DNA of 64,000 nucleotides from an uncultured Opitutaceae bacterium. Lineage in GTDB: Bacteria > Verrucomicrobiota > Verrucomicrobiia > Opitutales > Opitutaceae. How positions within the stretch are numbered: position 1 is the stretch's first letter; each line of letters starts with the position of its first letter. Location of the stretch: the NCBI GenBank assembly GCA_903862935.1, contig CAIOZY010000046.1:35511-99510 (forward strand), written 5' to 3'. A model generated the notes under the pieces. That model searched no databases and was not told the origin of the DNA. It saw only the letters and a program-made list of their open reading frames with translations. The translations under genes were made by a program, and so were the position numbers. Positions 17,801 through 26,934 of the stretch are shown here, one piece after another.

Positions 17801-18611
17801 CCGAGGCCGAGGTCGTGCTGGTGACGGCGGGCCGGGAATAGACCTGGAAACTGACGCTTACGGGTGAGGCCGGCAGATAGCCCGTGTTGCCGCCCTGGTT
17901 TGCGGTCAGCGTCACGACGCCCGTCCCGCTTGTCTGGAGGCTCCCTCCCGAGAGCGTCGCCGGGCCGCTGGACACGGCATAGGAGACCGGCAGCCCTGAG
18001 GATGCCGTTGCGCCCAAGGTGGTGCTCACCCCGGAACACTGGGGACCCGGGTTGGGGAACGTGATCGTCTGCGCCTGCTGGCGCTGGTAGGCGGTGATGA
18101 CGACGCACCCGGACCATCCGTCGGGATGCGCCGCGTTTCCGCCATGGCCGCAGCTGTTGCCCGGGTAGGTCGGGTTTTCCGATCCGGGCACGCTTGGGGC
18201 GCCGTCGCCCCTCAGGAAGACCGAGTTGAAGGCCGAGCCGCTTGCCGTGGCTGTGCCGACTCCGTTGCCGCCGCCGGCTACATGGACTGTCCCCAGGGAG
18301 GTCTGGACCTGCCGGGATCCGTTGCTGCAGTGTACGGTGCAGCTTTGACCTGCCGTGATCGAGTAAGAGGCCGATACGTACCCGCCGTTATCACCCGGGG
18401 TGCCGTTTGAGTAACCGGCCCCGTCGCCCCAGACCTGGATCGTGATGTAGGAGGTGCCGGAGGGCGCCGTGTAGGTCTGCGGCTGACCCTGAAAGCTGTA
18501 CACGGCGCTCGACAGTTGGGTGTCGGCCCGGGCGAGACTCGCCAGGCTGGCGGCTGTCAGGGCCGCGAGAACCCAAGCCAGGCGGACATGGCTGCAGACA
18601 TTTCGGTTCAT
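14886..18611 (-). CDS. Large repeat-containing surface protein (putative adhesin)
   Basis: A 1241-residue secreted protein. Order: signal peptide (1-29); Gly-rich domain with four Cys (about 30-178); an MBG-type beta domain beginning QTITFPNPGPQ (180-257); a putative-Ig (He_PIG) domain with GLPPGLAIDPSTGLISGTPT (258-340); then a composite unit made of two InlB-B-repeat-like domains plus two He_PIG domains, about 315 residues, present about 2.5 times from residue 341; and a C-terminal domain ending HKNP. No LPXTG, autotransporter barrel or sorting helix is seen. It is the last gene after pilC-like on the same strand but has its own -10 box, so it may be a pilus-associated or exported adhesin. 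DNA repeats within it invite recombination. Confidence 0.8.
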   Translation of the reverse strand: MNRNVCSHVRLAWVLAALTAASLASLARADTQLSSAVYSFQGQPQTYTAPSGTSYITIQVWGDGAGYSNGTPGDNGGYVSASYSITAGQSCTVHCSNGSRQVQTSLGTVHVAGGGNGVGTATASGSAFNSVFLRGDGAPSVPGSENPTYPGNSCGHGGNAAHPDGWSGCVVITAYQRQQAQTITFPNPGPQCSGVSTTLGATASSGLPVSYAVSSGPATLSGGSLQTSGTGVVTLTANQGGNTGYLPASPVSVSFQVYSRPAVTSTTSASGRLNIPFVYSTVASGNPTSYSASGLPPGLAIDPSTGLISGTPTGAGTYHATVTAGNPGASGSAALIFQIAQTYTLTISGSPVGGGTYSGTGVYDAGTTVTITEVANSGYRTAGWGGIDASRTASPSSASTTIPMSSNRSVTAQFVRQAILTVTAGAGGTASGTGVYDVGTSVAITANPTGNYLFTSWSGTGISNPGQASTTVLLTSDAIVTANFAQPPAFTGGNSAQTLVVGRPFTLQVSATNNPTFTAVGLPPGLAMSAAGLISGSPSGSGTWSSTITATNAGGSTRETLAFSVSQPPAITSALTASAKLAQPFTYAITASGGPTSYGATGLPPGLSADPATGLISGTPTQSGSFSVVISASSSGATGSATLALTVAPTYVLAITGSPAAGGTFTGAGRYDPGTVVTITESAKSGYRAAGWGGAGGQATAAPSSPSTTIVMSADRTLVAQFSMQAILTVTAGAGGTATGEGVYDVGSVVAISAAPSGNYVFTGWSGSGVAAPSSASTTVTVMGDEIVTASFTQPPAITVANPSQTLVVGLPFSLQVSASNLPSFAAVNLPPGLAIDAASGLIAGTPITSGTWSASVTATNAAGASSANLSFAVYDQPQITSPLAALAKLQQGFGYTITASGSPTSFSATGLPAGLALDTATGSISGTPTQTGTFSVTVSAANSGASGSASLSLTVAPTYLLTLSGSPDSGGTYSGTGRYDAGAVVTITETAAGGYRTAGWGGPDATNAADATAATTTIVMDTDRSLSAQFVAQATLTVLSGPGGSASGSGTYDAGTTVALSAAPASGYTFSGWTGGPPSDPAAAATTLVVATSTTVTANFTAQPHAPAATLTSATTAYTGSPFTVSATASASDGNLTLHSVEWQSPAGDWTVDTASASGTSSSRSVGISFTGTGLWTLRSGASVDGGQTWVYSPSVQVSVSNGIESFTFQTMTVPPANGQTWYSPSPVVQRTYQVLHKNP

Positions 18612-18618
18612 GGTATCA

Positions 18619-18624
18619 ATTCTA
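18619..18624 (-). promoter_or_regulatory. Extended -10 box (TGC TAGAAT) for the 1241-aa gene
   Basis: TGC-TAGAAT on the minus strand, 7 bases before ATG 18611; implies a leaderless transcript. No -35 match. Confidence 0.45.
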
Positions 18625-18663
18625 GCACGGGCCGGGACTTTCCTCGGCCGGCCATGAGCCCCG

Positions 18664-19947
18664 CTAGGGCGTGGGAGCCCCGGGCGTGTTCATCAGATTG
18701 GGGTGCTGCGCCACGTGGGACATCAGGTAGATATTCGGCAGGTAGATCGCAGCCGCCAGGAACCCTACAAAGACCAGAATCACGAGGATCAGGAGCGGCT
18801 CGATCAGCTTCGGGAGGTTCTTAGCGTCTCGCATGGCCTGCTCCTCGAAGATCGTCGCGATCCGGCTCAGGATGGTCGACGGGTCCGCGGCCGCCGAGGC
18901 GACCTTCATCTGGTCGGCCACCGCCTTGCCGATCTTGCCGATCCGGTGGCGCTCCCGAAGAAATGCCTGGTAGAGGCTCGCCGACTTCGACAGATGATCG
19001 CTGATCGCCCGGAAGTAGGCCGAGTACTCAACATGGTCGGCGACAGCGGCCGTGATGGCGAAGGCATCCCTTTGGTAAACACCAGTTTGATAAAGCATTG
19101 CCAATGTTCTCAAGCTCCGCGACAGGATCTCGCGCTGGAACAGTCCCCCAATCTTGGGTAGACGCACAATCAGTTTCTGGGTGAGGGGATGGCGGGCGAT
19201 TGCGTTGCGTCTGAGGAACAGGATGACCAGCAGAATCGGGGGAAGGAAGGCGAGCTGGGGATGGGCGGAGACGAAGCCCAGGGCGTCGAAGAGGGCCTGG
19301 GTGACCGGCGGCAGCTCCGTGTGGAACAGCTTGAAGTTCTTCGTGATCATCGGGAGCACGTAGAAGTTGACCACGATCATCGCGATCAGCAGCAGCACCC
19401 CGATGAACCCCGGATAGTACAGGCCGGCCTTGATCTCCCCGGTGATCATCATCCGGTTCTTCGTCATGACGGCCAATTTGTCGAAGACCTGTTCGAGTTT
19501 CCCCGAGGTCTCGCCCTGTTCGATCATGGCCGTGGCGACGTTAGTGAAGGCGCCGGGGAAGTCCCTCATCAGGGAGGCGATGCTTGCGGCGCTGGCCTTG
19601 CGTTCGTAGATCGCGGCAATGACACCCCGAAAGTAGGCCGTCTCGGCGCTCGGGGCGACCAGGTCAAGGGCCGAGCGGAAATCCGCGCCCACGTGCAGCG
19701 CCTCGGCCATGCCGCTGTAGAATTTCTCCAACTCGCTGATGGTTGCCGTCTTTCGCGCGAAGAAGCGGCGGGTTGCCCGGTCGAACGACTCCAGGCGCTT
19801 CTCGCTCATCTCCTCGTCGTCGGCCTTGCCGGCGGCGAACCGGGCGGCGGCCGCCGAGGCCGGCCCGAAGACCTCGACCTCGCGGCTGCGGCCGCGGTGG
19901 CGGATGACGAAGACCCGGAAGGTCCAGGGTAGGGCGGCGGCGGCCAT
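18664..19947 (-). CDS. Type IV pilus / type II secretion inner-membrane platform protein (PilC/GspF-like)
   Basis: A 427-residue protein with two T2SSF domains, each followed by membrane helices: one around IGVLLLIAMIVVNFYVLPMI, one at the C-terminus around LLILVILVFVGFLAAAIYLPNIY, and a middle one after HPQLAFLPP. The first T2SSF copy has MIEQGETSGKLEQVFDKLA, the family's diagnostic helix. It anchors the assembly ATPases. It starts 16 bp after the PilB-like gene and closes the core pilus operon. Confidence 0.9.
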   Translation of the reverse strand: MAAAALPWTFRVFVIRHRGRSREVEVFGPASAAAARFAAGKADDEEMSEKRLESFDRATRRFFARKTATISELEKFYSGMAEALHVGADFRSALDLVAPSAETAYFRGVIAAIYERKASAASIASLMRDFPGAFTNVATAMIEQGETSGKLEQVFDKLAVMTKNRMMITGEIKAGLYYPGFIGVLLLIAMIVVNFYVLPMITKNFKLFHTELPPVTQALFDALGFVSAHPQLAFLPPILLVILFLRRNAIARHPLTQKLIVRLPKIGGLFQREILSRSLRTLAMLYQTGVYQRDAFAITAAVADHVEYSAYFRAISDHLSKSASLYQAFLRERHRIGKIGKAVADQMKVASAAADPSTILSRIATIFEEQAMRDAKNLPKLIEPLLILVILVFVGFLAAAIYLPNIYLMSHVAQHPNLMNTPGAPTP

Positions 19948-19963
19948 GGCGGGTGGGGTGCCT

Positions 19964-22110
19964 TCAGCCCACGGTGAAGATCACCTTCTTTTTGGCCTCC
20001 TCCATCGAGGTCTGGCCCTCGGCGACGCGGCGCAGCGCCTGGACGCGCAGCGGCTTGAAGCCCTTCTTTTCGGCCGCAACCGAGATGGCCCTCATCCCCG
20101 CCTCCCGGCGGATCAGGTCGAAGACCTCGTCGTCGGGCTCGAGCAGCTCCATGACCGCGGTGACCCCGTTGTAGCCCCGCCCCTGGCACCGCGAGCACCG
20201 GCGGTCCGAGCCCGGGGCGTAGGTCGCCTTCGGCGGCTCGATGCCCACCTCCTCGAACATCCGCGCCTCGGCCGGGCTCACGGCGGCCGCGATCTTGCAC
20301 AAGGGGCAGAGGACCCGGATCAGGCGCTGGGACTGGGCGGCGATCAGGGTATCGGCGACCATTCCGGCGGGGATCTTCAGGTCGGCCAGGCGGGTGGGCA
20401 CGGCGGCGGCGCTGCGCACGTGCAGGGTGCTGAAGACCAAGTGCCCGGTGTGGGCCGCCCCGACCGCCATCTCGGCGGTCTCAGGGTCCCGGATTTCGCC
20501 GACCAGGATGATGTTGGGGGCCGAGCGCAGGAACGAGCGCAGGAGCGCCGCAAAGGTCAGCCCCTTGATGTTGTCGACCTGCGCCTGGTGCGCACCCTCG
20601 ATCAATTGCTCGATCGGGTCCTCGGCGGTCATGATCTTGATCTCGGGGCGATTCAGCTCGTTTAAGGCGGCGTAAATGGTCGTGGACTTGCCGTGGCAGG
20701 TCGGGCCCGTGAACAGGAACATCCCGTCGGGCCGGGAGATCAGGCGGCGCATCTGCTTTAAGTCGCCCTCCTCCATCTGCAGGTCCCCCAGGGTGCGGAT
20801 CCGGCTGTCCATGCGCCGCAGGCGCAGGCTCATGTTCTGGGGCCGGTCAAAGTCGCGGAACGGCGTTGCCTCGACCCGGAAGTCAACCGGCGAGCCGTCG
20901 TAGAGGATGCTGAAGCGCGAACTCACCGCCTGGAAGAACGGCCCCGAGATCTTGCTCAAGTCCCTCAGGATCCCGACGACGCTGCCCCAGCGCTGCTCGC
21001 TGAAGCTGTAGAGGGTCTGGAGGACTCCGTCCTTGCTGATCCGGAAGACCCCGGAGCTGCGCTCGAACATGACGTGCAGGTCCTGGGCGTTGGCCATGAT
21101 CGCCTGGCCGAGGGCCCAGTGGGCGAGCTGCTCGTCGGTCGTGCCGAGCCGGTCGGGATCTATCCTGCGGACGGCGTCGGCGGTGAGCCGGCACTCGACG
21201 GCGTGGACGAAGCTTGAGCTGCTCTCGACCACGGGGGCGCTGACCCGGACCTCGGCGTCGCGGGACTGCTGGCGCACCTGCCGGAGCTGGTCGAGCTCGG
21301 TTAGGGCGAAGTGGATCGGGCGCCGGTCCTCGTCCTCGACCTCCGCCCGGAACATGGCCGCGAACTCGTCGCAGGCCGGGTGGGGGGCACCTCGTGGAAG
21401 GCGACAAAGAAGGCGCTCGGGGTTCGCTTGAAGCAGAAACCGTGGTAGTCGCGAGTGGTCTTCAGGGACAGGCCCAGGATCTCCTTGGGAACCTCGAGGA
21501 AGCGCACGTCGACGACGGCGCTGCGCTGCCGCAGGAACATGACGGTCTCGCGCAGGCCGAGCGGCAGCTCGGCGGCGGGGGTCCCGCGCTCGAAGGCGGC
21601 CCGCCCCACGGCGCGGGTGGCCGGTTCCAGGACGAACTGCTCGAGGACAAACTGCAGGGCCGCCCGGTCGTCGGGGAACCCCGGGGGCGTCTCCGGAAGC
21701 ACGGCGCGGGGCGCCTCGGGGCGCACGGCGGTTGCGGCCCGGCTGTCGGCCAGGTCCGCGGCGATCCGCCGGTAGGTCTCCTCGGGCACGAGCGAGCGGC
21801 CCGACATCCACGGGGGCAGGAGGGAGGGCTGCTTCTTCGGGGGCTGGTAGTGCCCGAGGATCATCAGCGGGCCCACGGAGCCGACCGGCAGCCACGGCTC
21901 GGACCCGGGGTCGAGCCAGATCCCCAGCTTCTCGCACCAGTTCTCGTAGGCCCGGAGGATGTCCAGGGGGATCCTGCGGGAGGCGAGCGGCATCGGGGTT
22001 ATGCCGTACGTGTCGAAGAGCCTCTCGATGTCGACCCGATCGGTCCCTGGCGCGCCCTCCGATGGGGCGTCCCGGTGCGGGGTTGCGGGCGCTAGGGCCG
22101 AGGAAACCAT
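19964..22110 (-). CDS. PilB/GspE-like pilus assembly ATPase, frameshifted
   Basis: Two overlapping minus-strand frames together encode one ~715-residue secretion ATPase. The N-terminal frame starts at ATG 22110 (MVSSALAPATPH) and the C-terminal frame carries Walker A GPTCHGKST, Walker B NIILVGEIRDPETAEM, the His box, and a four-Cys zinc motif (CPLC...CSRC) typical of extension ATPases. The frames join at a G6 run (21382-21387, C6 on the coding strand); one extra base restores FHEVPPHPACDEF continuity. So either an assembly error or a broken gene. It stands between the PilP-like and PilC-like genes. Confidence 0.85.
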
Positions 22111-22127
22111 GGTCTTAAGGTCTTGCC

Positions 22128-22616
22128 CTAGGGGCGCCAGAAGCTCTTCAGGGAGAAGGACGCCTTGCGGAGCGCCTCGCCCTCCGAGATGACCTCCAGG
22201 CTGAGGATGTCCTTGTCGATGCCCGACAAGACGACGCTCACCCCGGGTACAAGCGGGGTCGAGCCCTTGTCCCCGTCGGGGAAACTCAGCTCGTCGCCTA
22301 TGCGGAAGACCTGGTCGCCAATGATGGCCTGGTTGGACGCCGGGTCTGTCCCCAGGATGATCCCGGAGACCCCGCGGTGGACGATCGCCGCGTCGACGGC
22401 GTCATTGCTTACCGGCCCGCCCTTCCTCTGCAGCGACATCTCCGAGGTCGCCTCGACCCGGAACGGGTTAAAGAACCCCTCGGTCAGTTCCTGAGGCTTC
22501 TTGTAGTCGGGCCCGATCCGGGCGAAGGGGTCTGCGGGCGCCGGACCCGTCCCGGCGGCCGCAGGGGCCGCCGCGAGCGCCGCGGCGAAGAGAATGATGG
22601 GGGCGCGCGTTCTCAT
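22128..22616 (-). CDS. PilP-like periplasmic protein
   Basis: A 162-residue protein with a signal peptide (about 1-21) and no Cys lipobox. After a Pro-rich start it has a beta-rich segment with RGVSGIILGTDPASNQAIIGDQVFRIGDEL and VVLSGIDKDILSLEV, the pattern of the PilP/GspC homology region that contacts the secretin. It overlaps the PilO-like gene by 4 bp and precedes the ATPase gene. Assigned by position plus fold-like pattern. Confidence 0.65.
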   Translation of the reverse strand: MRTRAPIILFAAALAAAPAAAGTGPAPADPFARIGPDYKKPQELTEGFFNPFRVEATSEMSLQRKGGPVSNDAVDAAIVHRGVSGIILGTDPASNQAIIGDQVFRIGDELSFPDGDKGSTPLVPGVSVVLSGIDKDILSLEVISEGEALRKASFSLKSFWRP

Positions 22617-23152
22617 GGCGTCTCGAAGGTGCGCGGGAAGACGAACTGGACGGCGAGCGACAGCGAGTTGCCGCTGGAGGTGTAATAGACCTGCTCGACC
22701 CGGCCTAAGGGGAAGGCGCTCTCGACCGCCCCGAGCCAGTTGAGCGTGCGGTAATAGTCGCCGGCCACCGTGATGTTCACATTTTCGACCGCCATGTGGT
22801 GGCCGCCGAAGAAGTAGTTCGGGTTCAGGGTGAAGTTCTTTCCGGACGGCGAGAGCAGGTTGTTGACGGCGAGCGTGTCGAGCCGCCCAAAGATGTGCTC
22901 GATATTGGACTCGGCCTCCAACTCCTGCTTCCAGGAGGCGAGGAAGCGGTCGGCGGGGGCCCCGCTGACTTTGGTCGCGGCGGCGGCGCGCTGGGCGGCG
23001 ATCAATTCCAGGCTCGCCTGGTCGGCCGCGTCGCGAGCGGCGGCGAGGTCGGCGTGGGCGCGGGACGCCCGGGCGAAACTGTGCACAATCCCGAAGAGCA
23101 GGAGCGCGCTCGCAAACAAAAGGACGAAGGCCGGCAGCGAGTAGTGCTTCAT
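22613..23152 (-). CDS. PilO-like inner-membrane alignment protein
   Basis: A 179-residue protein with one N-terminal membrane helix (LPAFVLLFASALLLFGIVHSF), a coiled-coil stretch rich in Ala/Arg/Asp (about 27-65), and a ferredoxin-like C-terminal domain ending in LSLAVQFVFPRTF. This is the PilO/GspM layout. It follows the PilM/N-like gene by 10 bp and overlaps the PilP-like gene, the same order as pilMNOP in other bacteria. Confidence 0.7.
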   Translation of the reverse strand: MKHYSLPAFVLLFASALLLFGIVHSFARASRAHADLAAARDAADQASLELIAAQRAAAATKVSGAPADRFLASWKQELEAESNIEHIFGRLDTLAVNNLLSPSGKNFTLNPNYFFGGHHMAVENVNITVAGDYYRTLNWLGAVESAFPLGRVEQVYYTSSGNSLSLAVQFVFPRTFETP

Positions 23153-23162
23153 GGGCGGCGGT

Positions 23163-24614
23163 TCAGGGGCTGGGCAGGTTCAGGAGGTGCTCGTAGCGGA
23201 ATCCCATGGGGACCAGGGTCTCTTTCAGGTCGACCGTGCTGTAGCCCATCCGGCCGAACAGGGCCGAGACGCGCTGGAAGATCCGGTTGGCCGCCTGCGC
23301 GTCCCCGATGACGACCAGGGTCAGGCGCATCTGGGGCTGGCCCTCCTGGCGAGCGAGCGACAGGCTGTCTAGGCGGGCGATCGACTTGCCCTCCTTGGCC
23401 CCCTGGGCGGTTGCACCCTCGATCTCGTGGGTCAGCCCGACCAGGAGGGCCTCGGTCGACGGGCTGATGAGCAGCCAGTTGCAGATCGAGTTTGCGGTCT
23501 TTGCGCGCGCCTGGGAGTCGTGGATCACCGTTTCGCTCTGCTTTTTGGATACCTCCAGCATCTGCACCTGGGAGGTGAGCCCCCGGGCGAGCCTTTCGTC
23601 CTGAGTCTGGCGGAAGGTGTTCATGCCCACGATCGCCACCGCGGCGGCGACCGACCCCCAGAACACAATGGGAACGACCCGGAGGCGAGCGGGGGCAAAG
23701 GGCCGCACGGTCCGCTCGCCGGGGAACAGGTCGTGCCCGAGGCGCGGCCGGTCGGAGCAGCAGGCGAGCAGGAACGGGTGGGCGGGGCCCTTCAGGGGCT
23801 CGACCACGGTGGTCGATGGGGCGGCCTCGCGGATCATGCCTGCGACGTCCAGCGGACTTGCGTTGATGAGGATCACCCGGCCCCCGCTCTTCAACTTACC
23901 GATGCGCTCGGCCACGGCCTGGCTGTGGGTCGCCTCCCTGAGCCCTATGTCAAAGAGCGGGCGGCCGAAGGAGCCCTCGGCGACCGGCAGGTAGAAAAGC
24001 GAGGCGCGGTCGACAAAGAGCAGTTCGGCCTCCTCGTGCACCTCGGGCCAGCTCTGGCCGATCACGTAGGAGAGCAGGCTTGAGGCCCCGCACTGGAGCC
24101 TGGCCACCCCGAGCTCCGCCCGAGCGGCCAGCGCTGCCGCGGCGTTGATCTCGGCCTCACGATGGGCGAAGACCGTGGCGAAGTTGTGGGTCGGGTGGAA
24201 GGCGAGCGAGTGGCGGCAGCCCTGGGCGGGGGACTCCCCGAGGATCCGTTCAGGGTTGTCCCGCATCAGCAAGATCGCCTCCTCGTCACTGTCGGGCCTG
24301 CGGGCCCGCGACGAGAGGACCGCGGTGTAGCCGTACGTGAGGTTGATGAGGCACTCGCGGGCCTTGTGCCGTTCGGCCGCCGCCCGGACGAAGGCGGTGT
24401 CGGCGTCCTCGCCGGCCGTCGTGCGGAACTCGGCCGGGCCGAACTTGGGCTCGTCCCCCTCAAAGGTGATCGGCACGATCTCCAGTCCATCCTTGTATAC
24501 CGACAGCGCCAGCAGCGGCCGGCGCGCGAAGCGCCGGGCGAGCGGCACGGCGGTGTCGAGCGGGTCCGGGGTGAACGCCCTCCCCAGGGCGAGGTCGATG
24601 CACTGCTGGATCAT
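23163..24614 (-). CDS. PilM/PilN-fusion or GspL-like protein
   Basis: A 483-residue protein: cytoplasmic N-terminal domain (1-310), one membrane helix (about 312-331, RVVPIVFWGSVAAAVAIVGM), then a coiled-coil and a periplasmic domain of ~150 residues. This combines PilM and PilN, as in GspL. The actin-like ATP-binding motifs of PilM are not obvious. The ATG at 24614 overlaps the stop of the PilT-like gene (ATGA); the open frame extends upstream only as a shadow of that gene. Confidence 0.7.
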   Translation of the reverse strand: MIQQCIDLALGRAFTPDPLDTAVPLARRFARRPLLALSVYKDGLEIVPITFEGDEPKFGPAEFRTTAGEDADTAFVRAAAERHKARECLINLTYGYTAVLSSRARRPDSDEEAILLMRDNPERILGESPAQGCRHSLAFHPTHNFATVFAHREAEINAAAALAARAELGVARLQCGASSLLSYVIGQSWPEVHEEAELLFVDRASLFYLPVAEGSFGRPLFDIGLREATHSQAVAERIGKLKSGGRVILINASPLDVAGMIREAAPSTTVVEPLKGPAHPFLLACCSDRPRLGHDLFPGERTVRPFAPARLRVVPIVFWGSVAAAVAIVGMNTFRQTQDERLARGLTSQVQMLEVSKKQSETVIHDSQARAKTANSICNWLLISPSTEALLVGLTHEIEGATAQGAKEGKSIARLDSLSLARQEGQPQMRLTLVVIGDAQAANRIFQRVSALFGRMGYSTVDLKETLVPMGFRYEHLLNLPSP

Positions 24615-25654
24615 AGCGCGTTGGGGGGCGGCCTGAACTCGGGGGGGAGGGCCCCCTCGCCGACCGCGCGGTTGATGCTGTCCTCGAAAGTCTGCATGCC
24701 GTCGCCGCGATGCCCCTGGATGTCGCGGCGAAGCCGGTCGAGGTGGCCCTCCCGGATGTTGGCTGCGATCCCGAGGTGCTTTCCCTCGTAGCTGAGGTTG
24801 AACATCGTCTCGTGGACGGCCACCAGGTTTCCGGTCTCGGGATTGCGGATCAGCCTCTGGGCGACCACCATGCGGCAGGCCGTGGCCAGGTTCGAGAGGG
24901 CCCAGGCGGCCCGCTCCTTGGGAAGCTCCGCCACGTAGGAGGCCAGGGTCGAGGGCACGTTTTCCCCGTGGATCGTGGCGACCACCAGCAGGCCGATCAG
25001 GGCGAAGCGCAGGCATTTTTCGGCCGACTCGGCCCCGCGGATCTCCCCGATGCTCACGGCGGTCGCGTTCTGCCGGCGCACCTCGAGCAGGGCCTGTTCG
25101 TAGCCCTCGCAAGAGGTGTCCAGTTCGCGCATCGTGAACAGGCTCGGACCGTGCCGGGTGGGATAGACGAATTCCACGGGGTCCTCGATAGCGACGATCC
25201 GATGCGGCTCGCGCGCTGCCAGGTGCATCCACAGGGAGGACACCGTTGTGCTCTTGCCCGAGCCCATCTGCCCGGACACCAGGACCAGCCCGCCGCGGAT
25301 ACGGCAGAAGGTGGACACGACCGCGGCGGGGACCCGCAGCTGCTCCGGGGCCGGGATCGAGATGGCCGGAAGCCTCAGGGTGATTTCCCGACCGCCGAGC
25401 GTGCGGTAGTACGAGACGCGGAAGCGGCGGCCGGCCAGTTCGAAGGCCGGTTCGTGGGCCCGGAGCCCGAGTTCAGGGGGACCATTCCGCCAGATCAGGT
25501 TGACCAGGGCCTCGAAGTCCTCCGGCGTGATCTTGCCGTCGAGGTACTCGAGCTGCTTTCCGATCATCAGCGCCACTTCCCCCGATTCGCGGATGAAAAA
25601 GTCACTCAAGCCCTTGCGATCGCAGTTGGCTTGGAAGAATCGGGACCAGTCCAT
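24611..25654 (-). CDS. PilT-like pilus retraction ATPase
   Basis: A 347-residue secretion ATPase with Walker A GQMGSGKST (128-136), Asp box VAIEDPVEFVYP, Walker B VSIGEIRGAESAEK and the His box VVATIHGENVPST. It is shorter than PilB, lacks the zinc motif and has the single-hexamer PilT layout. Its presence beside a PilB homologue argues for a retractile pilus. It has its own strong -10 box immediately upstream of ATG 25654 and overlaps the next gene by 4 bp. Confidence 0.85.
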   Translation of the reverse strand: MDWSRFFQANCDRKGLSDFFIRESGEVALMIGKQLEYLDGKITPEDFEALVNLIWRNGPPELGLRAHEPAFELAGRRFRVSYYRTLGGREITLRLPAISIPAPEQLRVPAAVVSTFCRIRGGLVLVSGQMGSGKSTTVSSLWMHLAAREPHRIVAIEDPVEFVYPTRHGPSLFTMRELDTSCEGYEQALLEVRRQNATAVSIGEIRGAESAEKCLRFALIGLLVVATIHGENVPSTLASYVAELPKERAAWALSNLATACRMVVAQRLIRNPETGNLVAVHETMFNLSYEGKHLGIAANIREGHLDRLRRDIQGHRGDGMQTFEDSINRAVGEGALPPEFRPPPNAL

Positions 25655-25660
25655 GTCCCG

Positions 25661-25666
25661 AGTATA
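25661..25666 (-). promoter_or_regulatory. Extended -10 box (TGC TATACT) for the pilT-like gene
   Basis: TGC-TATACT with 6 bases before the ATG at 25654, the same layout as the secretin promoter at 31433. Implies a leaderless mRNA and a second promoter inside the pilus locus. Confidence 0.55.
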
Positions 25667-25704
25667 GCACGCAAAACCGCGCGAATTCCTCCGGCGAGGC
25701 GAGC

Positions 25705-26934
25705 CTAGTTCAGCGGAAACGAGTTCGCCTGGCTGCTCGCCTGGGTCGGGACGCCGTTGTTGATCTCGGTCCTGGAGGTTCCCGAGCCTGGCACGCTCAG
25801 AACAACGACTGTGCCGGGGTCCAGCGGCTGGCCGTTGGGCGTCACGAAGGAGGGGGCGGGCATTGCAACTTGCACGGTCGTGAGAAAATAGGTCTGGACG
25901 GGCGATGAGGCTATCCTCGGGTCGTTCGACCGGGCGTAGGCCTTCAGGGTTGCCGACGGGCTGAACTGCGACGGATCCGGGGCGAATGGCCCGGAGTAGG
26001 TGGAACTCGTGGGCGACGAGCTGGGGTCGGACCCGTCGAGGGTGAGGACGATCGCGTACCCGTCGACGCTCGGGGTCAGGACGATCCCGGTTGCGCCGGG
26101 TGAGGACAGTTCGGCGAGGGAGAACCCGTAGAGGTTCGCCGCGCGGCTGTCGGCCCGCGCGTAGCCCATGGCCAGGTTCATCGAGTACTGGGCCGTCACG
26201 GTGGCGCTTGCCGAGTATTGGGGGTCTGGGTTGAACGCCCGCAGGGTCAGCTGCGCGGGAAAGGTGGCCGGGGTCCAGCCGGGATCGTTGTCCCAGACGG
26301 GGCTGGAGCCGGTCGGATCGGACCCGTCCGTGGTGTAGCGGTAGACCGTGCCCGGCGGGTTCGTTCCCGGGAGGGTCGCGATGTCGTTCAGGGGGAAGTC
26401 CGCGTTGGTCAGGTCGCCGGACAGGTTGAAGATCGGGGGGGATAGCGGGATGGCGTTGGGGCCTGCGGCCGGAGCCGGACCGGCCGTCTCGATCGCGAAC
26501 CCGATCCCGGTGCCGCGGGTCGCCTGGTTTCCGGCGGAGGGCAGGGTGTAGGTGATGGCGTCTACCCGCGCGGATCCGGCGAGGGTGCGCGCGGCGCCCT
26601 CCGGCTGCGCCACGGCCCGGGACTCGAACGAGGCCGACAGGTTCGCGCCGGCGGTGATCGCACTTTCGGCCCTGATCCCGCGGTTTATCGCCCCGGCGGC
26701 CGGGTTTGAGACGAGGGCCGGATTGATGCCCTGGAGGGCGACTTGGGACTGAAAGGTCGCGTAGGCGTTCTGCTGGTTTGCGGAGATCGCGGCCATCCTG
26801 TGGTCCCGCATGGCCTTCCCCAGGACCAGGGCGCCCGAAGCCGCGGCCGAGAAGAGGATGACGGCGACCACCAGTTCGACGGCGGTGAAGCCCGCTGCGC
26901 GGGATCGGACGGAAGGGACCGGGAGAATATTCAT
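25705..26934 (-). CDS. Large pseudopilin with chitobiase-type C-terminal domains
   Basis: A 409-residue protein with a prepilin motif: basic leader, cleavage after Gly in AAG/FTAVELVVAVILF, Glu at +5, then a hydrophobic helix. After ~150 residues come two domains with the YTTDGSDPTGSSP and LTLDGSDPSSSPTSSTY pattern of the chitobiase/beta-hexosaminidase C-terminal (CHB_HEX_C-like) family, unusual on a pilin. It would display beta domains at the pilus tip or shaft. The start at 26934 overlaps the 448-aa gene by 4 bp. Confidence 0.75.
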   Translation of the reverse strand: MNILPVPSVRSRAAGFTAVELVVAVILFSAAASGALVLGKAMRDHRMAAISANQQNAYATFQSQVALQGINPALVSNPAAGAINRGIRAESAITAGANLSASFESRAVAQPEGAARTLAGSARVDAITYTLPSAGNQATRGTGIGFAIETAGPAPAAGPNAIPLSPPIFNLSGDLTNADFPLNDIATLPGTNPPGTVYRYTTDGSDPTGSSPVWDNDPGWTPATFPAQLTLRAFNPDPQYSASATVTAQYSMNLAMGYARADSRAANLYGFSLAELSSPGATGIVLTPSVDGYAIVLTLDGSDPSSSPTSSTYSGPFAPDPSQFSPSATLKAYARSNDPRIASSPVQTYFLTTVQVAMPAPSFVTPNGQPLDPGTVVVLSVPGSGTSRTEINNGVPTQASSQANSFPLN

